This document shows positions 11,322-22,636 of a stretch of 64,000 nt of DNA, piece by piece. The position numbers and the translations under genes are program-made. The stretch comes from Membranipora membranacea (Eukaryota > Bryozoa > Gymnolaemata > Cheilostomatida > Membraniporidae): assembly GCA_914767715.1 (NCBI GenBank), contig OU612069.1:27401387-27465386 (forward strand). The letters run 5' to 3'. Within the stretch, counting starts at the first letter, position 1; each line of letters begins with the position of its first letter. The notes beneath the pieces are model-generated. The model did not search any database. It saw only the letters and a program-made list of their open reading frames with translations, and had not been told where the DNA came from.

Positions 11322-14300
11322 ATGCGGAAGAGAAATCTCTACGCTGTAAGTATCATTAAATAAATTAGGTCTAGATTCGGGAATTATGAGAAAACCTTTT
11401 TTTTTTTTTTGTTTTGTACTATTATAATAAGAAACACAGATGTATGAACAGTTGCAGGTTTAACTGATAAGCTGTAATAACAATCTGGTCTGCCTTATTA
11501 TGATTTCATTTTCAGGAGTTCAATTGCGAGATTGGCGACTTGGTTCAGGTGCTTTGGCGCAATGGTCACTGGTATAAAGCTGTTGTAATAGGTTTGGAGA
11601 TAGAGACTAGCAAGATCAGAGTCAAGTTTCTCGAAGATGAGATCGTAAAGCTATGTCTGCCGCATCAGGTTAGTTTGCTTGTCTATGCTTGCACTGTGAA
11701 CTATAATTATTGCTTAAGATCACTAGACTATGCTTCTACACCCCTTTAGAAACCTACGATATACATGGAAGATTCCTAATCACAGCAAAAAAGTAATCAT
11801 ACCATATTCCAAGACTTAGAACTTGACAGCAACCTTCTTTTCAAATACAGGTTCGACTCTATACAGGTGAAATAGCTTTGCTAATTTAATTACATTGTTC
11901 AATATCTTTCCATGTTTGCTACTGTAGCCCAGGACCGCAATATACCAGCTTGTAAATGAATTGCGACGGTGGTTCAATTTGATATCTGAATGTCTAGAGA
12001 CAAATATCATAGTTAAATGCTACTATTCCGCTCAGGTCATCCAATTGTTGGTGAATGGGCAGGATTCAAGAAGAACATGACTCCACTGTGCTTTTTCATT
12101 ATCCATCGATGTAACAAGTGCATGTCTACCAACTTCACGCTTTGCATGAGGTTTCCTTCCCATTTACTGCATGGCGCAGTTAGTTGATAGCAGTACTAAG
12201 TTGCCCTGTAGTATTAGCTGTTACTTTCAATAAGGGAAAACCTCATGCAAAGCGTGAAGCCGTGAGATATGCACTTGTTACATTGATGGATGATGCAATA
12301 GCACAGTAGAGACAACCTCTTCTTGAATCCTGCCCGTTGATTCGGATTCTAATCTGATGAAAGGTAGAAATCTGCAATTACTACCACTATTCCCGTAAAA
12401 TCTTGCCTCGTAGCAACTACATTATCATAGTGATGCTATACATTTTTAGAGTCTGATGATGAAACTACTGATGATGCAACCACTCCTGCTGCTGAGCCAG
12501 TTACTGGGACAGCTGATGATTTGACAGATGTTAAGGAACAACAACACAAAGGTTCGTGTATGGATGATTCCTGTCATTGCCAAACATAAATCCCCAACAT
12601 AATATTTATTATATTTCACTAGTTCTGTAACTTTATAAGCACCCTGGGTATGAGCAGGACTGAAGCGGATTAGATATGCACAATGGGCCCTATTTTACAA
12701 GCACCATACCGTCTCTTTTGTTCAAATGTAACATACTTTACCCTTGCACCACTGACACTGACCCAACACGACAACATGTTCCCGGTTTATTTTGCTAGTA
12801 GACACAAAATTTGTGTCTGCTAGCAATATAAACCGGGAACATATGCCTACTGCTCCTATCAATCTATTTCAGTCTTCCCAATAAAGTTACACATCTAGTG
12901 AAATATAATAAATACTTTGTGGGGGATTTATGTTTTGAAATGGCAGAGCTCACCCATTTCATAATTAAGATTGGTGATGACAGACCAATATAGGTTCAGT
13001 GGGGGAATTGGGTTTCATAGCTAAACCCAACTCCCCCACTAAACCTAAATTGGTCTGTCATCCCCAATCCTAATTATGAAATGGGTGAGCTCTGTCATCT
13101 CAAAACATGAATCCCCCACAAAGTAGCTATAATCACAGCTAAACTCAACTCCCCCACTAAACCTGTATTGGTCTGTCATCACCAATCTTAATTATGAAAT
13201 GGGTGAGCTCTGTCATTTCAAAACATAAATCCCCCACAATACTTCATAGGATCCAAATCCGTTGAAAGATAAAACCTGCAACTACCAATGACCACCAACT
13301 GATTCCTGATTCCTTGCAATGCTACTGCATCTACATTATTTCCAACGCAAGTGTTTCTCGTGTGATTTCCAGAAGGCTTGTCTGGTGATTCGCGAAATGA
13401 CACTGGAAACAGCTCTGATCAAGCAAGAGTGTATAATGACAGCCCGGAGAAACTAACAGAACAAGAACCAGTCGCTCATTTGATTATTGAGCAGTTGGAT
13501 CAAGTCAGCTCAAGCAAGGATGGCTCAAGTGGGAGCAGCTCTGATGACGACAGCTCAAGTGGGAGCAGCTCTGGTGAAGACAGCACTGTTGAAGATAGAT
13601 CTGCTTTAAGTTGCGCATTTTCAGGAGGTTGGATTTAGTTTAGAGAATTTTACTTTTGCACCCTCCAGTCTGTAATTGTATTATAGCGCTATTATTAACA
13701 GTCACCATTCCTGCCATTGTTGAATATAAAGCCGTGCTAGTACGGCTTGATTTGGTAGTTCATGAGAAGAAAGAGATAGCTCAGTGGTAGAAACTGTCTC
13801 AAGGCATAACATAGAATTTAAACATTTCAAAACTCTATCTAAAATTTCAACACTCCACAATTCTTATTTCATAATATAACTTGTTCATCTAGTTTCCTAG
13901 ATAAAATATATGTCCAATATGTGATCACCGTACCTCACTCCCCAAATAACATATTTTTTCCTGGCATCACCAACCTGAGTCTGAAGGAATCAATATTTCT
14001 ATGTGAATCTCATTTTTCTCACCAACAAAACAAAAACCCCTTTCAATATATTTTCCCACCACTTAACCAAACCTTCCACCCACAATATTTATCTATTTTG
14101 TTACCTATTCCGCGTGATCACAGTCATGTGGGGCTGAAAGAAAGTCAACCTCCCTGTGTTAATACTGATTGATAATGCATGAGGAGAGAGACTAGTCCCT
14201 GTGTTGAGAGACATTGGGTTATCACTCCCACTCACCTATTCTCGGCGGTGCGATATCTGCCACCTTATTTGTTGTGATTCCAATTGGTATTGGGTACACT

Positions 14301-17300
14301 ACTTTACATTTTTAATAGGAAATGAGTCTGGTGAGAAACACACCCGTAAACCGACCAGTAACTGCCAATCAAATACTGCCTCTGAGCAAGTAACCTTTCC
14401 TGAAATAGGTGATAATGATGATGAAGGACAGACAGAAGATGTTGTAGCACTTCAATGCAAGAAACCTCTACGCCATGGTTAGTATACATGAGGAATAATA
14501 GTTAATTCTGTTTAAGACCAAAGTTCTCACCGGATGTGCTCAGTCTTCCCTGTTTGCGTTTTCCTAATTGCAACTGGGATAAAAAGTCGTCCTAAGAATA
14601 TTCTCTCAGATGAAAACCATTGTACCCCGAATTTGTTAGCATTAACTTTGAGGCAGTCTTTGATGTCTTTATCACTTTCTTACAGACTATTGGCTGCCAT
14701 CAGAACTATGGGTGAACATCTGCCTGTACTCTATATGCCAAGAAGATCTTGGAACATTCAAGCAGCTCGCAGCTACATGCTCTTGGATGAGAGACATTGT
14801 AACTCTGTTGACAATAAAACCTGAACCAATCATACATCTGAATTCCGATGTTATACGCCTGCTCAATGTCCAGGTAGAAGCTAGTGAGATTATAGTGTCA
14901 CTCAGCAGAGTTATTCAGTATGCTGGCTCTGGCCTCTTTCCTCAAGCCTCTGGCCTCTGTATGGGACCCAAAAGCTTCCTCAGTAGCTATTTCAAAGACA
15001 CCTCCATCCTCATGCTGAAGCCAGTTAACTATGGCTATTCTGGGTTCCGGATTACCGATGTTCGTGTCTGTTCTCATTCTATTGCTCAATGTGAGTATAA
15101 TATTTATTCAAAAAATCAACTGACATACTATGTAATGAGGAAATCCTCTCCTAGACACAACTTAAAATTGTCTGCTTGAATATATCACTACCAACTAGTG
15201 TTGTGTCGACTAACCAGATTCTCCACTGATCCGACCCTTAATATCAAGTATAGGTGTTGAAATTACATTTTATTATTGGTTTGAGACAAGATATTTATGG
15301 TTATAATCATACGTCCCCCCCTCGTAAGTCACATCGCAAATTGCCACAGTTGCACTCCTATATATTGAGATTTTTATGATTTCTCATGAGTTTCGTGCAC
15401 TGTCCCGGATTAGTCTCGAATCTTCCCATTACACCAACAGGGTTTTGGGATTTTTCCAATCCTTGTTTATCTGTTCTGACACAGTCCTTATAATATGTCC
15501 TTTCTGCACTGTTTTAAATGGATTTGAATTTCGTTAAATTGATTATGAATGCATTGAGGCCCTGTTGCGGTATCTATCTTATCTGTAAATTCTGATGTTA
15601 CGCTCATATTCATGTCCTTTTCAGTTGAGACGCAGAATTATAAGACGCCATCGCCGCTACCTTCACTAGATGGAAGCTCAGAGGCCTCTGAACTACCACA
15701 GTCTGAAGAATCTTCCGCAGACCAAACCATAGGTCAGTTTAGAGTTCAAAGTATGTAGCTTTGCACCTACTCATTTTTCAAATTTAGCAGTTAGTATGGC
15801 GGTAACTTCGCTGTTAGCGTCGTCGATATATGACTCTCTAATCCCCCACAACACTATAATGTAATCTCCTAGTGAATTGTAGTGACAGATGTAAAGTTTC
15901 CTAACTGATCTTCCCCCATAAAGATTTCATCTTTGAAAAAACAATAGGGATTTTGATGGTTTATTATTTTTGTGTATGTTTGGCAGCTGGGTCAGTCACC
16001 TAATTAATAATATATTCAATGCATTAACCAAAAATTCTGATAAGTCTGAAGCTGTAACAACCGGTTAACACATGGTTCTTATTTGACTAAGTGTATACTA
16101 GCTTAACCCTGAGATCATGCTAATAGTCAATCCATGTCTACTGCACTGTACATCATTGAGTCGTTTTCATGTCGTGCATTGGGAAATTTATCCACTTTGG
16201 CATCTAGTATCCTAAATAGAAGGCATACTAATGAAACTGCAAAGTTTCTATATTTTCAGATGATGACAAAGTGTATGGGCTTTCCAGACAGTGTGCGGCC
16301 TGGGGGAAGGTCTTGCTCATGCTCTCGCTCCCACCATCGAGCTGCCCCCAATAACTTCACTTTTATCTGTAGCTGTCAACGGTAGGCATCATAATTTCGT
16401 GAGCTGATTTATTTGCTAACTCATTTTTTATATGATCCGATGAAGACGCGACATGTTGCTATTTCACCCAGTTAAATCTTCTCACCTCTGATTTTGAAGT
16501 CTGGGGCTTGGGTTTTTTATAAGAATTTATCTTTGGATCTGTCCCTTAGGGTTTGGAATTTTGTTTGTTATCCACCTTTTTCATGCCTGCACAGATTTGA
16601 TTCATAATTGTCGTTGAGAACCAAAGTGTCAAGCTAGTGGCTTGCAATTCTTCAACATAATGTATACTATTTCCCATTTGTACTAATGTCAATGCAAGTG
16701 TCTCTTATGTGATTTCCAGAAGCCTTGTCTGGTGATCCGCAAAATGACACTGGAAACAGCTCTGATCAAACATGACAGCCCAGAAAAACTACCTGAACAA
16801 GAACCAGTCACCTCAAATGGGAGCAGCTCTGATAGCTCAAGTGGGAGCAGCTCTGGTGATGACAGCTCTGCTTCGAGTTACTCACCTTCTGGAGGTAAGA
16901 ATGATCCTTTTGCACCCTCTTGTCTTTTAATTCTAACAGCTATATGCTGTATAATAGCAGCCACAGGTATTGTTGGTGAATAAACCAAAGCTGTTTAGAG
17001 GCCTTGTCTTATCACTGAAGCTTGCCTATTATGACTGTACCAAAGTGGTTCTGTTGGTGCAGCCTTATGTTTTACGCTAAAATTGTGGGAAACCAATCAG
17101 ATTACTATTTAGATATTATCATATTTCAAATCTCATCAATAACATGTCTAATTCTATCTTAGGATCAGAATCTGATGAAAGGCAGGCGCCTTTACCTACA
17201 AGGAAACATAAACCCACTTCTGCTTCAGAGAAGGTTACAGTTCAAGAACTAGCTGCTGATAATAATGAGGGAGAACAGATCGAGGATGCTGTAGCAGCCA

Positions 17301-17324
17301 GATTCAAAGAGCAACTACGAAATG
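11322..17324 (+). CDS. Tudor-like / acidic Ser-rich / F-box-like multi-exon gene (N-terminal part)
   Basis: Exons I infer: 11322-11345 (ATG, with an in-frame TGA upstream), 11516-11668, 11851-11866 (16 nt), 12450-12551, 13373-13627, 14319-14477, 14686-15090, 15625-15732, 16720-16894 and 17163-17324. Exon 2 encodes a Tudor-like barrel, GDLVQVLWRNGHWYKAVVIG then KIRVKFLEDE, expected to bind methylated Arg/Lys. Exons 4 onward all start and end in phase 1, except 16720-16894, which is out of frame. They are rich in Ser, Asp, Glu and Thr. Exon 7 starts with an F-box-like segment (LPSELWVNIC ... TFKQLAATCSW, residues about 238-270), which would recruit SKP1. The last exon ends in phase 1 and joins in frame to the recombinase exon at 17738, so both halves may be one gene. 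The domain names are my reading of short motifs. Confidence 0.6.
11851..11866 (+). other. 16-nt micro-exon joining the Tudor-like exon to the acidic exons
   Basis: This exon is GTTCGACTCTATACAG, preceded by TCAAATACAG and followed by a GTGAAA donor. It reads VRLYT and converts phase 0 (end of the Tudor-like exon) to phase 1 (start of exon 4). Without it the two neighbours do not share a frame. That phase fit is the main evidence. Confidence 0.5.
12058..12335. mobile_element. Foldback MITE, about 280 bp
   Basis: The outer end GGGCAGGATTCAAGAAGA is mirrored at 12318-12335. The inner arms also pair: ATGTAACAAGTGCAT and CTTCACGCTTTGCATGAGG on the left against CCTCATGCAAAGCGTGAAG and ATGCACTTGTTACAT on the right. 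The element has no coding capacity and sits in an intron of the Tudor-like gene. I could not define a target-site duplication. Confidence 0.7.
12583..12936. mobile_element. Inverted-repeat element with a central 67-bp palindrome
   Basis: AACATAAATCCCC plus an AT-rich arm and CACTAG on the left is mirrored by CTAGTG, the same AT-rich arm and GGGGGATTTATGTT on the right. In the middle, 12776-12842 is a near-perfect palindrome around ATGTTCCCGGTTTAT. It is intronic and non-coding, with the same terminal CCCCC(A/C)AC family as its neighbour and the fragment at 15841. Confidence 0.6.
12919..13240. repeat. Foldback pair plus direct copy, CCCCCAC family
   Basis: The arm at about 12919-13019 is the reverse complement of 13022-13121. 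The second arm is then repeated directly at about 13141-13240. Shared strings include AACTCCCCCACTAAACCT and TAATTATGAAATGGGTGAGC. This looks like tandem or nested insertion of one MITE family in the intron before exon 13373. Confidence 0.65.
13373..13627 (+). repeat. Duplicated exon, copy A
   Basis: This exon and 16720-16894 share their start (AAG(G/C)CTTGTCTGGTGAT), the GACACTGGAAACAGCTCTGA segment, EKL(T/P)EQEPV and the GSSS runs. Copy A is phase 1 at both ends, so it can be skipped or duplicated without breaking the frame. It encodes Ser/Asp-rich, probably disordered protein with two GSSSGSSS-like units. Confidence 0.7.
14686..15090 (+). CDS. F-box-like exon
   Basis: A 405-nt exon, phase 1 at both ends (TTTCTTACAG acceptor, GTGAGT donor). 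It opens with LPSELWVNICLYSIC and TFKQLAATCSWMRDIV, the Leu-Pro start and Trp-containing end of an F-box. About 90 residues follow, including hydrophobic stretches, that I do not recognise. F-box proteins link substrates to SCF ubiquitin ligases through SKP1. The motif is short, so this stays a likely rather than a certain call. The flanking exons are low-complexity acidic modules of the same gene. Confidence 0.5.
15841..15930. repeat. Fragment of CCCCCAC-family MITE
   Basis: AATCCCCCACAACACTATAA and CTTCCCCCATAAAGATT resemble the ends of the elements at 12583-13240. This is a partial copy in the intron between exons 8 and 9. Confidence 0.35.
16720..16894 (+). pseudogene. Duplicated exon, copy B, out of frame
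   Basis: This is a paralogue of exon 13373-13627, with an intact TTTCCAG acceptor and GTAAGA donor. After GATCAAACATGACAGCCC, about 11 bases present in copy A are missing, plus a further in-frame shortening of the Ser run. At 175 nt the exon is phase 0 in, phase 1 out, if its Ser-rich frame is read. It therefore cannot follow exon 8 (which ends in phase 1) without a stop. Exon 8 can join exon 10 directly in frame, so copy B is probably skipped or dead. Confidence 0.6.
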
Positions 17325-17511
17325 GTTCGTGTAAAGACGAATAATCATCAGTTGCTTGTTTATTCCTAAAAGCCCAAAACTGTACAAAAAGCTATTTCTC
17401 CAAGTGTGTTTATGTAATCTAGGCGCGATTGTCCACCTACCAATTTCTGTAACTGAGTTGTTTCCAGGTCACATCACAGTTCAATCTGATATACATCATA
17501 ATTATGTACCT

Positions 17512-17709
17512 ACAGGTGATTTCTCATAGCAAGGGCCTTAGTGCCAGAATATATAACAATTCAAAGATTATCCGATTACAGGTGATTTCTCATAGCAAGG
17601 GCCTTAGTGCCAGAATATATAACAATTCAAAGATTATCCGATTACAGGTGATTTCTCATAGCAAGGGCCTTAGTGCCAGAATATATAACAATTCAAAGAT
17701 TATCTGATT
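17512..17709 (+). repeat. Tandem repeat, three copies of 66 bp
   Basis: Copies at 17512-17577, 17578-17643 and 17644-17709 are identical or nearly so. Each starts ACAGGTGATTTCTCATAGCA. The unit length is a multiple of three, so one frame stays open through all copies (LQVISHSKGLSARIYNNSK repeated). It lies in the intron just upstream of the exon at 17738. The near-identity points to recent amplification or an assembly artefact. Confidence 0.85.
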
Positions 17710-17737
17710 ACTGATTGTAGCATTTTATTTTCTTCAG

Positions 17738-20461
17738 TAACAGTTCCAATATACTCAAACAAGTCCGATGGTAGCATAAACTATCAGAAGATAGACCACT
17801 GCTACTACTGCAAGAAGACTTTGAAGAGTGGTAGTAGTGATCACTTACTGAGCTCACATACAGATCGCAAGCTTGTACAAGATGTCATAAACTGCAAAGA
17901 TAACAAGGAGAGGAGTGTGATTCTTTACAAATTACAGAACCTTGGTAACTACCAGCACAATGCCCAGGTAGGTGATAGTAGAGTTAATCTTTCATAGTTT
18001 ATAAATCAATATTTTACCTGCTGCAGTTCGTACTGTGGTCAGCTGTATATATGGTATACGGACATTTTCGGTTTTTGGGTTGGGGGTTTGTGGTTTTGTG
18101 GTTTGGGTTCTTTGATTTTCAAAATGGCCATTTTCAAGTTGTCACGGCTTTTTTCTATACATCACCACAAATCCATGTTTTCACAAACATTTTTGAGTGT
18201 GTAGTGGATTGAAATCTTCACTCATTAGGGTTCACCTAGGCTATGACGTAAATGTATATGGAAAAGGTAACTCTGCATTATGTATGTGAAAATTTCACAT
18301 ATACATTGTACCCCTTTAGGTTATTGAGGCTGGAAGTGGTGAAATAGTGGTACTCAGACGACCGAATACTGCAACACCTGCTTGGATGTTTGCACCATGT
18401 ATACTATGCTATGGGTTCTGCCACAAGCGAGCATTGAGTAGGCACATTAAAACCTGCAAATTGAATAAAGACGGTAAAAAGCACAAGTCAGCAAACTCGT
18501 TCGAGGATGGGATGCTGTTGATAGTGCCCTATTTACCTGAAAGGGATAAAGCAGCTGTTCAGTACACAGAACTCCTAGCGGGCATGCGGGATCCCTCTAA
18601 ATCGGCAGGTGAGAAAGTGCTGTTGGCTTTTAGCAATTATTCCAAGCATTTCTCTACTGGTATGGTTTGATAGAAATGACTGTTGAAGATCTACTTTTCG
18701 TCTTGATGCAATATACAATATCCCTCCATAACTCTTTTCTTGTGATGAGGTAGTAGCAATACAACTTTTTTTGTAGGTGTATTAGGTATAATAAGGGAGG
18801 ATTCACTACTCAAACAGTATGGCATCAATCAGATCATAAGAAAAGGAACATCCCTCTCCTTTGACGATATGAACCAGGTTAGAGGAAAACTGAGGTTCAT
18901 AGGGAGACTGCTGCTTGGTGTAAGAAATGACACCGGTACTGCTCTGTCTTTTGGAGAGCTACTTCAGCCTCAGTATCTTGATGCATTCAAGAGGGCAGCT
19001 ATTGCCATTGGCAACGAGAACATACAGCTCTCTAGCACGATGGGTATATATGTCAAAAAGCTATGCCTGCTGAACATTTCGAAATCGATCAAGTCCGGAA
19101 ATACGGAGAGATGTGATGGGACTAAAAACTTCCTAGAGTTATTTAATGCAGAATGGGGGGACACATTTGCAGCTGGCGCTATTCGTTCCCTGCAACAGAA
19201 AAGACTCAACAAACAGTTTCTCCTTCCCACAGAGCGGGATTTGAAGACAGTCACTAAATACTTGGAGGATACAGCAAGAAGGAGATTATACACGACTCCA
19301 GAAACTCATCATGACATCACTCATCTTATTTAACAAGAGACGACCTGCAGAAGTTGCCAACTTGAAGGTAGCAGACTACCGGCTATCTTTTGACAATGGT
19401 GAAGACCGAGAGGAAATCCTAAGGCACCTATCACCTGAAGAACAACTAGTTTCGAAGAGGTTAGATGATTCAGAAGGGAAATGGTCTTGTGCCGTTTGTT
19501 TATGATGGCTTCATGAGTACCAATGTTGTAATTTTGTGGAACAGACTTAGATTTAGGCTTTATGAACACATGTTTGTCAGCTTTATCAAAGAGTCACACT
19601 CTGTCAGACTCGGTCGATGTTTATTTATCATAAACCCTTCCTCCGCTAAAAGTTTTGAGTGCAGTTAACTCTTTTATAGGCACTCATTTAATGCTAACTT
19701 ATTATGTATCAATGTTCTTTTCAAGGATGCATGTTATTGAGGTAAAGGGAAAGTCGACTGGACCGAACTTGAGAGGTGTCTATATACTTATCGAGAGTCA
19801 ACTTGTCACCGTAATGGATCGTTTACTTAGGCGTAGACCAGCTTCCTACACAAAAACAGATTATGTATTTGGCAGGTAAACAGCATAGATATCTGTAGTC
19901 AAATAAGTAGTTCAAAACAGACTTCATTTTCACCAGTACACTGATCTATGATCATATAAGACACAAGTATGTTGTGTAATCTTAGCAGTCATCCTGCCAC
20001 TGCAAAAACTTCTCAAAGTGGTTTGTTGGGACTCCTCGATTTTTGGGAAGGGGATCTGGTTCGAATCTGATCTCTATCTGATTGAGCTTGTGTTTTGGGC
20101 ATTAAGGAATTGTGACAAAATGTTTACGACATAATGTGGCTGGTGATACATATTATTATCCCTCTCCTATTTATCACACCAATCTCTGAGACTTAAAATT
20201 TGAACTTGATCGAATTTATGTTGTTGTTAATGCTGATCACAATATCCATCGGCTTAATACCAAAATGTAGTTTGAAACGACTCACTTATATTACATACCG
20301 TCTGCCTGACCCCTGCAATACATTCACTTCTAATCATTGGCTTTATCACTTATTCTTGTACCCATTACTAGTATAGAATAATAACCTTACTGTGCTCAAA
20401 ACTTATAGGCCCAAGTCGGAAAGACCATATATGGGTACAGAGGTTGTGAAGGAGATTGGCT
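17738..20461 (+). pseudogene. Tyrosine-recombinase-like (Crypton-type or related) transposon-derived protein, broken
   Basis: Exons: 17738-17967, 18320-18659, 18777-19459, 19726-19875, and 20409 to a TGA at 20461-20463. The first two carry Cys/His motifs (CYYCKKTLKSGSSDHLLSSH; CILCYGFCHKRALSRHIKTC) typical of the zinc-finger N-half of a family amplified in fish and marine invertebrates. The third holds helices like the SAM-like core-binding domain, then LILFNKRRPAEVANLKVADY, resembling box I (first catalytic Arg) of tyrosine recombinases. The fourth has VIEVKGKSTG and DYVFGR, the beta-strands before box II. One surplus base near 19300-19312 shifts the frame, and the box II and Tyr part is absent where an inverted-repeat element follows 20480. 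It joins the Tudor-like exons upstream in phase 1. The family name is from memory of the sequence pattern. Confidence 0.6.
18058..18116 (+). repeat. T/G-rich G-run tract
   Basis: The strand holds repeated runs of two to five Gs between Ts (GGTTTTTGGGTTGGGGG and similar), in an intron. It could form a G-quadruplex. A similar tract lies at 36878-36960. Confidence 0.5.
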
Positions 20462-20487
20462 GAACCATTCATAATCGTTAAGATCTG

Positions 20488-20520
20488 TCGTTCACTTGTG
20501 ACATTGTCACAAGTGAACGA
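20488..20520. repeat. Perfect 15-bp stem, 3-base loop hairpin
   Basis: TCGTTCACTTGTGAC, ATT, then GTCACAAGTGAACGA. It sits at the edge of a 20480-20650 segment with GTTTACACGG near 20570 and a partial mirror CATGTAAACGC near 20632. The whole looks like a small inverted-repeat element that cut off the recombinase gene. Confidence 0.7.
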
Positions 20521-20659
20521 TTTTGAACAATACAGATTTAAACACCGATTTAAACACAGATTAACTGTTTACACGGTCAGTCAAATCGGTGACCTGTGTC
20601 GGAGTTGTTATTTTTAGCCGATTTGTCTCACATGTAAACGCAGCTTGAGTGTTGTTATT

Positions 20660-22630
20660 ATCTAAATGAAATCCTATCTACTGATAGGCTGTTAATAATT
20701 CTGTGTACTTTTAAACTCAACGTTAGTTTCACAATAAAATCCCAACACCTTAAAACTTAACTATCATGTAAAATCATTAATACTTATAAGATAATGGATT
20801 TATGGATTTAGATATGGATATGGATTATAAATTGTACCATCACCTCGTGTTCAAAATGAGGTTTGAAGAAAGATGATGTTGTGTGTCAAATTAATGATCC
20901 AAGGCTTAAAGAATACTGACTCTGTCATCTCATTTTTGCCACATTCAAACATGTCAGCAACTTTCACCATCCTAGCTTCTTTTCCATGGATCGAGCATAG
21001 TTATTTGTATGTAGTTGGAAGTGTTGGTTTATATCTCTCGAAAAATTCTAGTAATACTAAGATCCCTGTATATGATTTTATCATGGTAGCGACTACCCTC
21101 AGTGATGGTGATGAAAACATTTTCTCTGGTTGAGCTATCACCGCAGAAAGTTGTTATTGTCGGTTTTTTTTGCCATTCCTCCAGTACAGTAATTCTGTCT
21201 GGTATTCATCCTGTTTGATAACGAATCTCAAGAAACATATCAAGGTGGGGCCATGGTCATGTTTAACTTTCCTCCTTCGTGTCTTGCAATATTATTAAAG
21301 CAATGCATAAATAACATGTTTTACTTCGAGTTCACTTAGTCAGTATGATGATTAACATCACATCCCTCTACCAAACAAGATGAATGTCCAGGGAACACAT
21401 GAGACCTTAGTTAAGGGAATGCTACACAACAAAGATCAGTCTCAATGTCAAATTACCAACAAAAATAGTGGAAAGAGCCGTCATCTGCAGTCTTCCCATG
21501 AGAACACTGTCTGCAGAAACTCCACATGATTCAAGTTTATCAGTACGATTGATTGATAGACTAAAGCGGAAACACTACGCTATGTACATTCTTTGCTTTT
21601 AATATTCTCAGTGATAGAGCTTCTAACCAGGGACTTGTTCGCTGCAGCTCCAGCAATCATAAAAAACATGTTGACAAGTTGCCTTGTGACGAGCATGTCT
21701 TGGCAGAATGGAACAGGATCAAACATGTCTGAACATGTATTACCGTAATTATTCAGACATGCTGTGAATGTTCTACGGTAAAGAAGATTGATAATGCTTG
21801 CAGGACTGATACAATCGTTTTTTATGTACATGAGTTTCATTGATATTGAAAATAAAGTTGTATGACAAAACACTTGATTGAAGATCTGATATTATATTGT
21901 TCAAAAGCTGGTGTTCATTGCTGGGGGAGCTTTCATTGTTGATTGTTGCAGCCCCCCAGCACCCTCGGGTGTATACCTCTCCTGTGTACTTGTCTACTGA
22001 CTGACTCATGGAAAGACATGTGACATGTGGCCAACAATGTGATGCTCTAAATCTTAAAGCATATTTGCAACCTGTTTTCATACAGATGGCCCGAAATAAA
22101 ATTGAACTATATATATCCAATTGATGCAACTGTTCTTTTCTTGTTTGTTGTTATGCAAACAAACTGGTCTTGGGCTCTTTATTTCCCAGTGCATATTTAT
22201 GTAAATACCCTACCATTAGCTGCCAGTCTTTTCATCAATCATCTCTTTTTGCAGCAACAAACTGACAAGTTGAAGTTTGCCTAGTCTTTCCCGTGACATC
22301 TCCCACCACATATCTAGACCTGTCCAATATTCACAGCCTGACTTTGCCCAATATGAGGGAAGAAAGTCTAACAATTGAACTTCAATATCAAGCTTTGTCC
22401 GTGAACCTTTAAATTTCATACTGCCTTAGAAGCTATGTGAAAGCTTGTCTTTGAATTTCGCTGACTGTTGTTTTATTAGCTTGCTCAATGCAGTAGAGCT
22501 AACATACTAATAATTTTACACTTTCTGAGCCATAATATTCTAATTCATTATGTATCTAGATTGAACTGTTTGCTGTGGTTGCTGTGTACCGTCGTCCTGC
22601 TATCAGGCATCGTGATCCAACCAACGATAA
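20660..22630. other. Non-coding stretch
   Basis: Only short open frames on both strands, without domain signal or convincing splice-matched exons. A candidate exon end with GTAAGT at about 22632 exists, but it has no recognisable coding content. Confidence 0.4.
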
Positions 22631-22636
22631 TGGTAA

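Noticed and set aside
17512-17709. CRISPR array
   Set aside because: The repeats are directly adjacent with no unique spacers, and the context is an animal intron.
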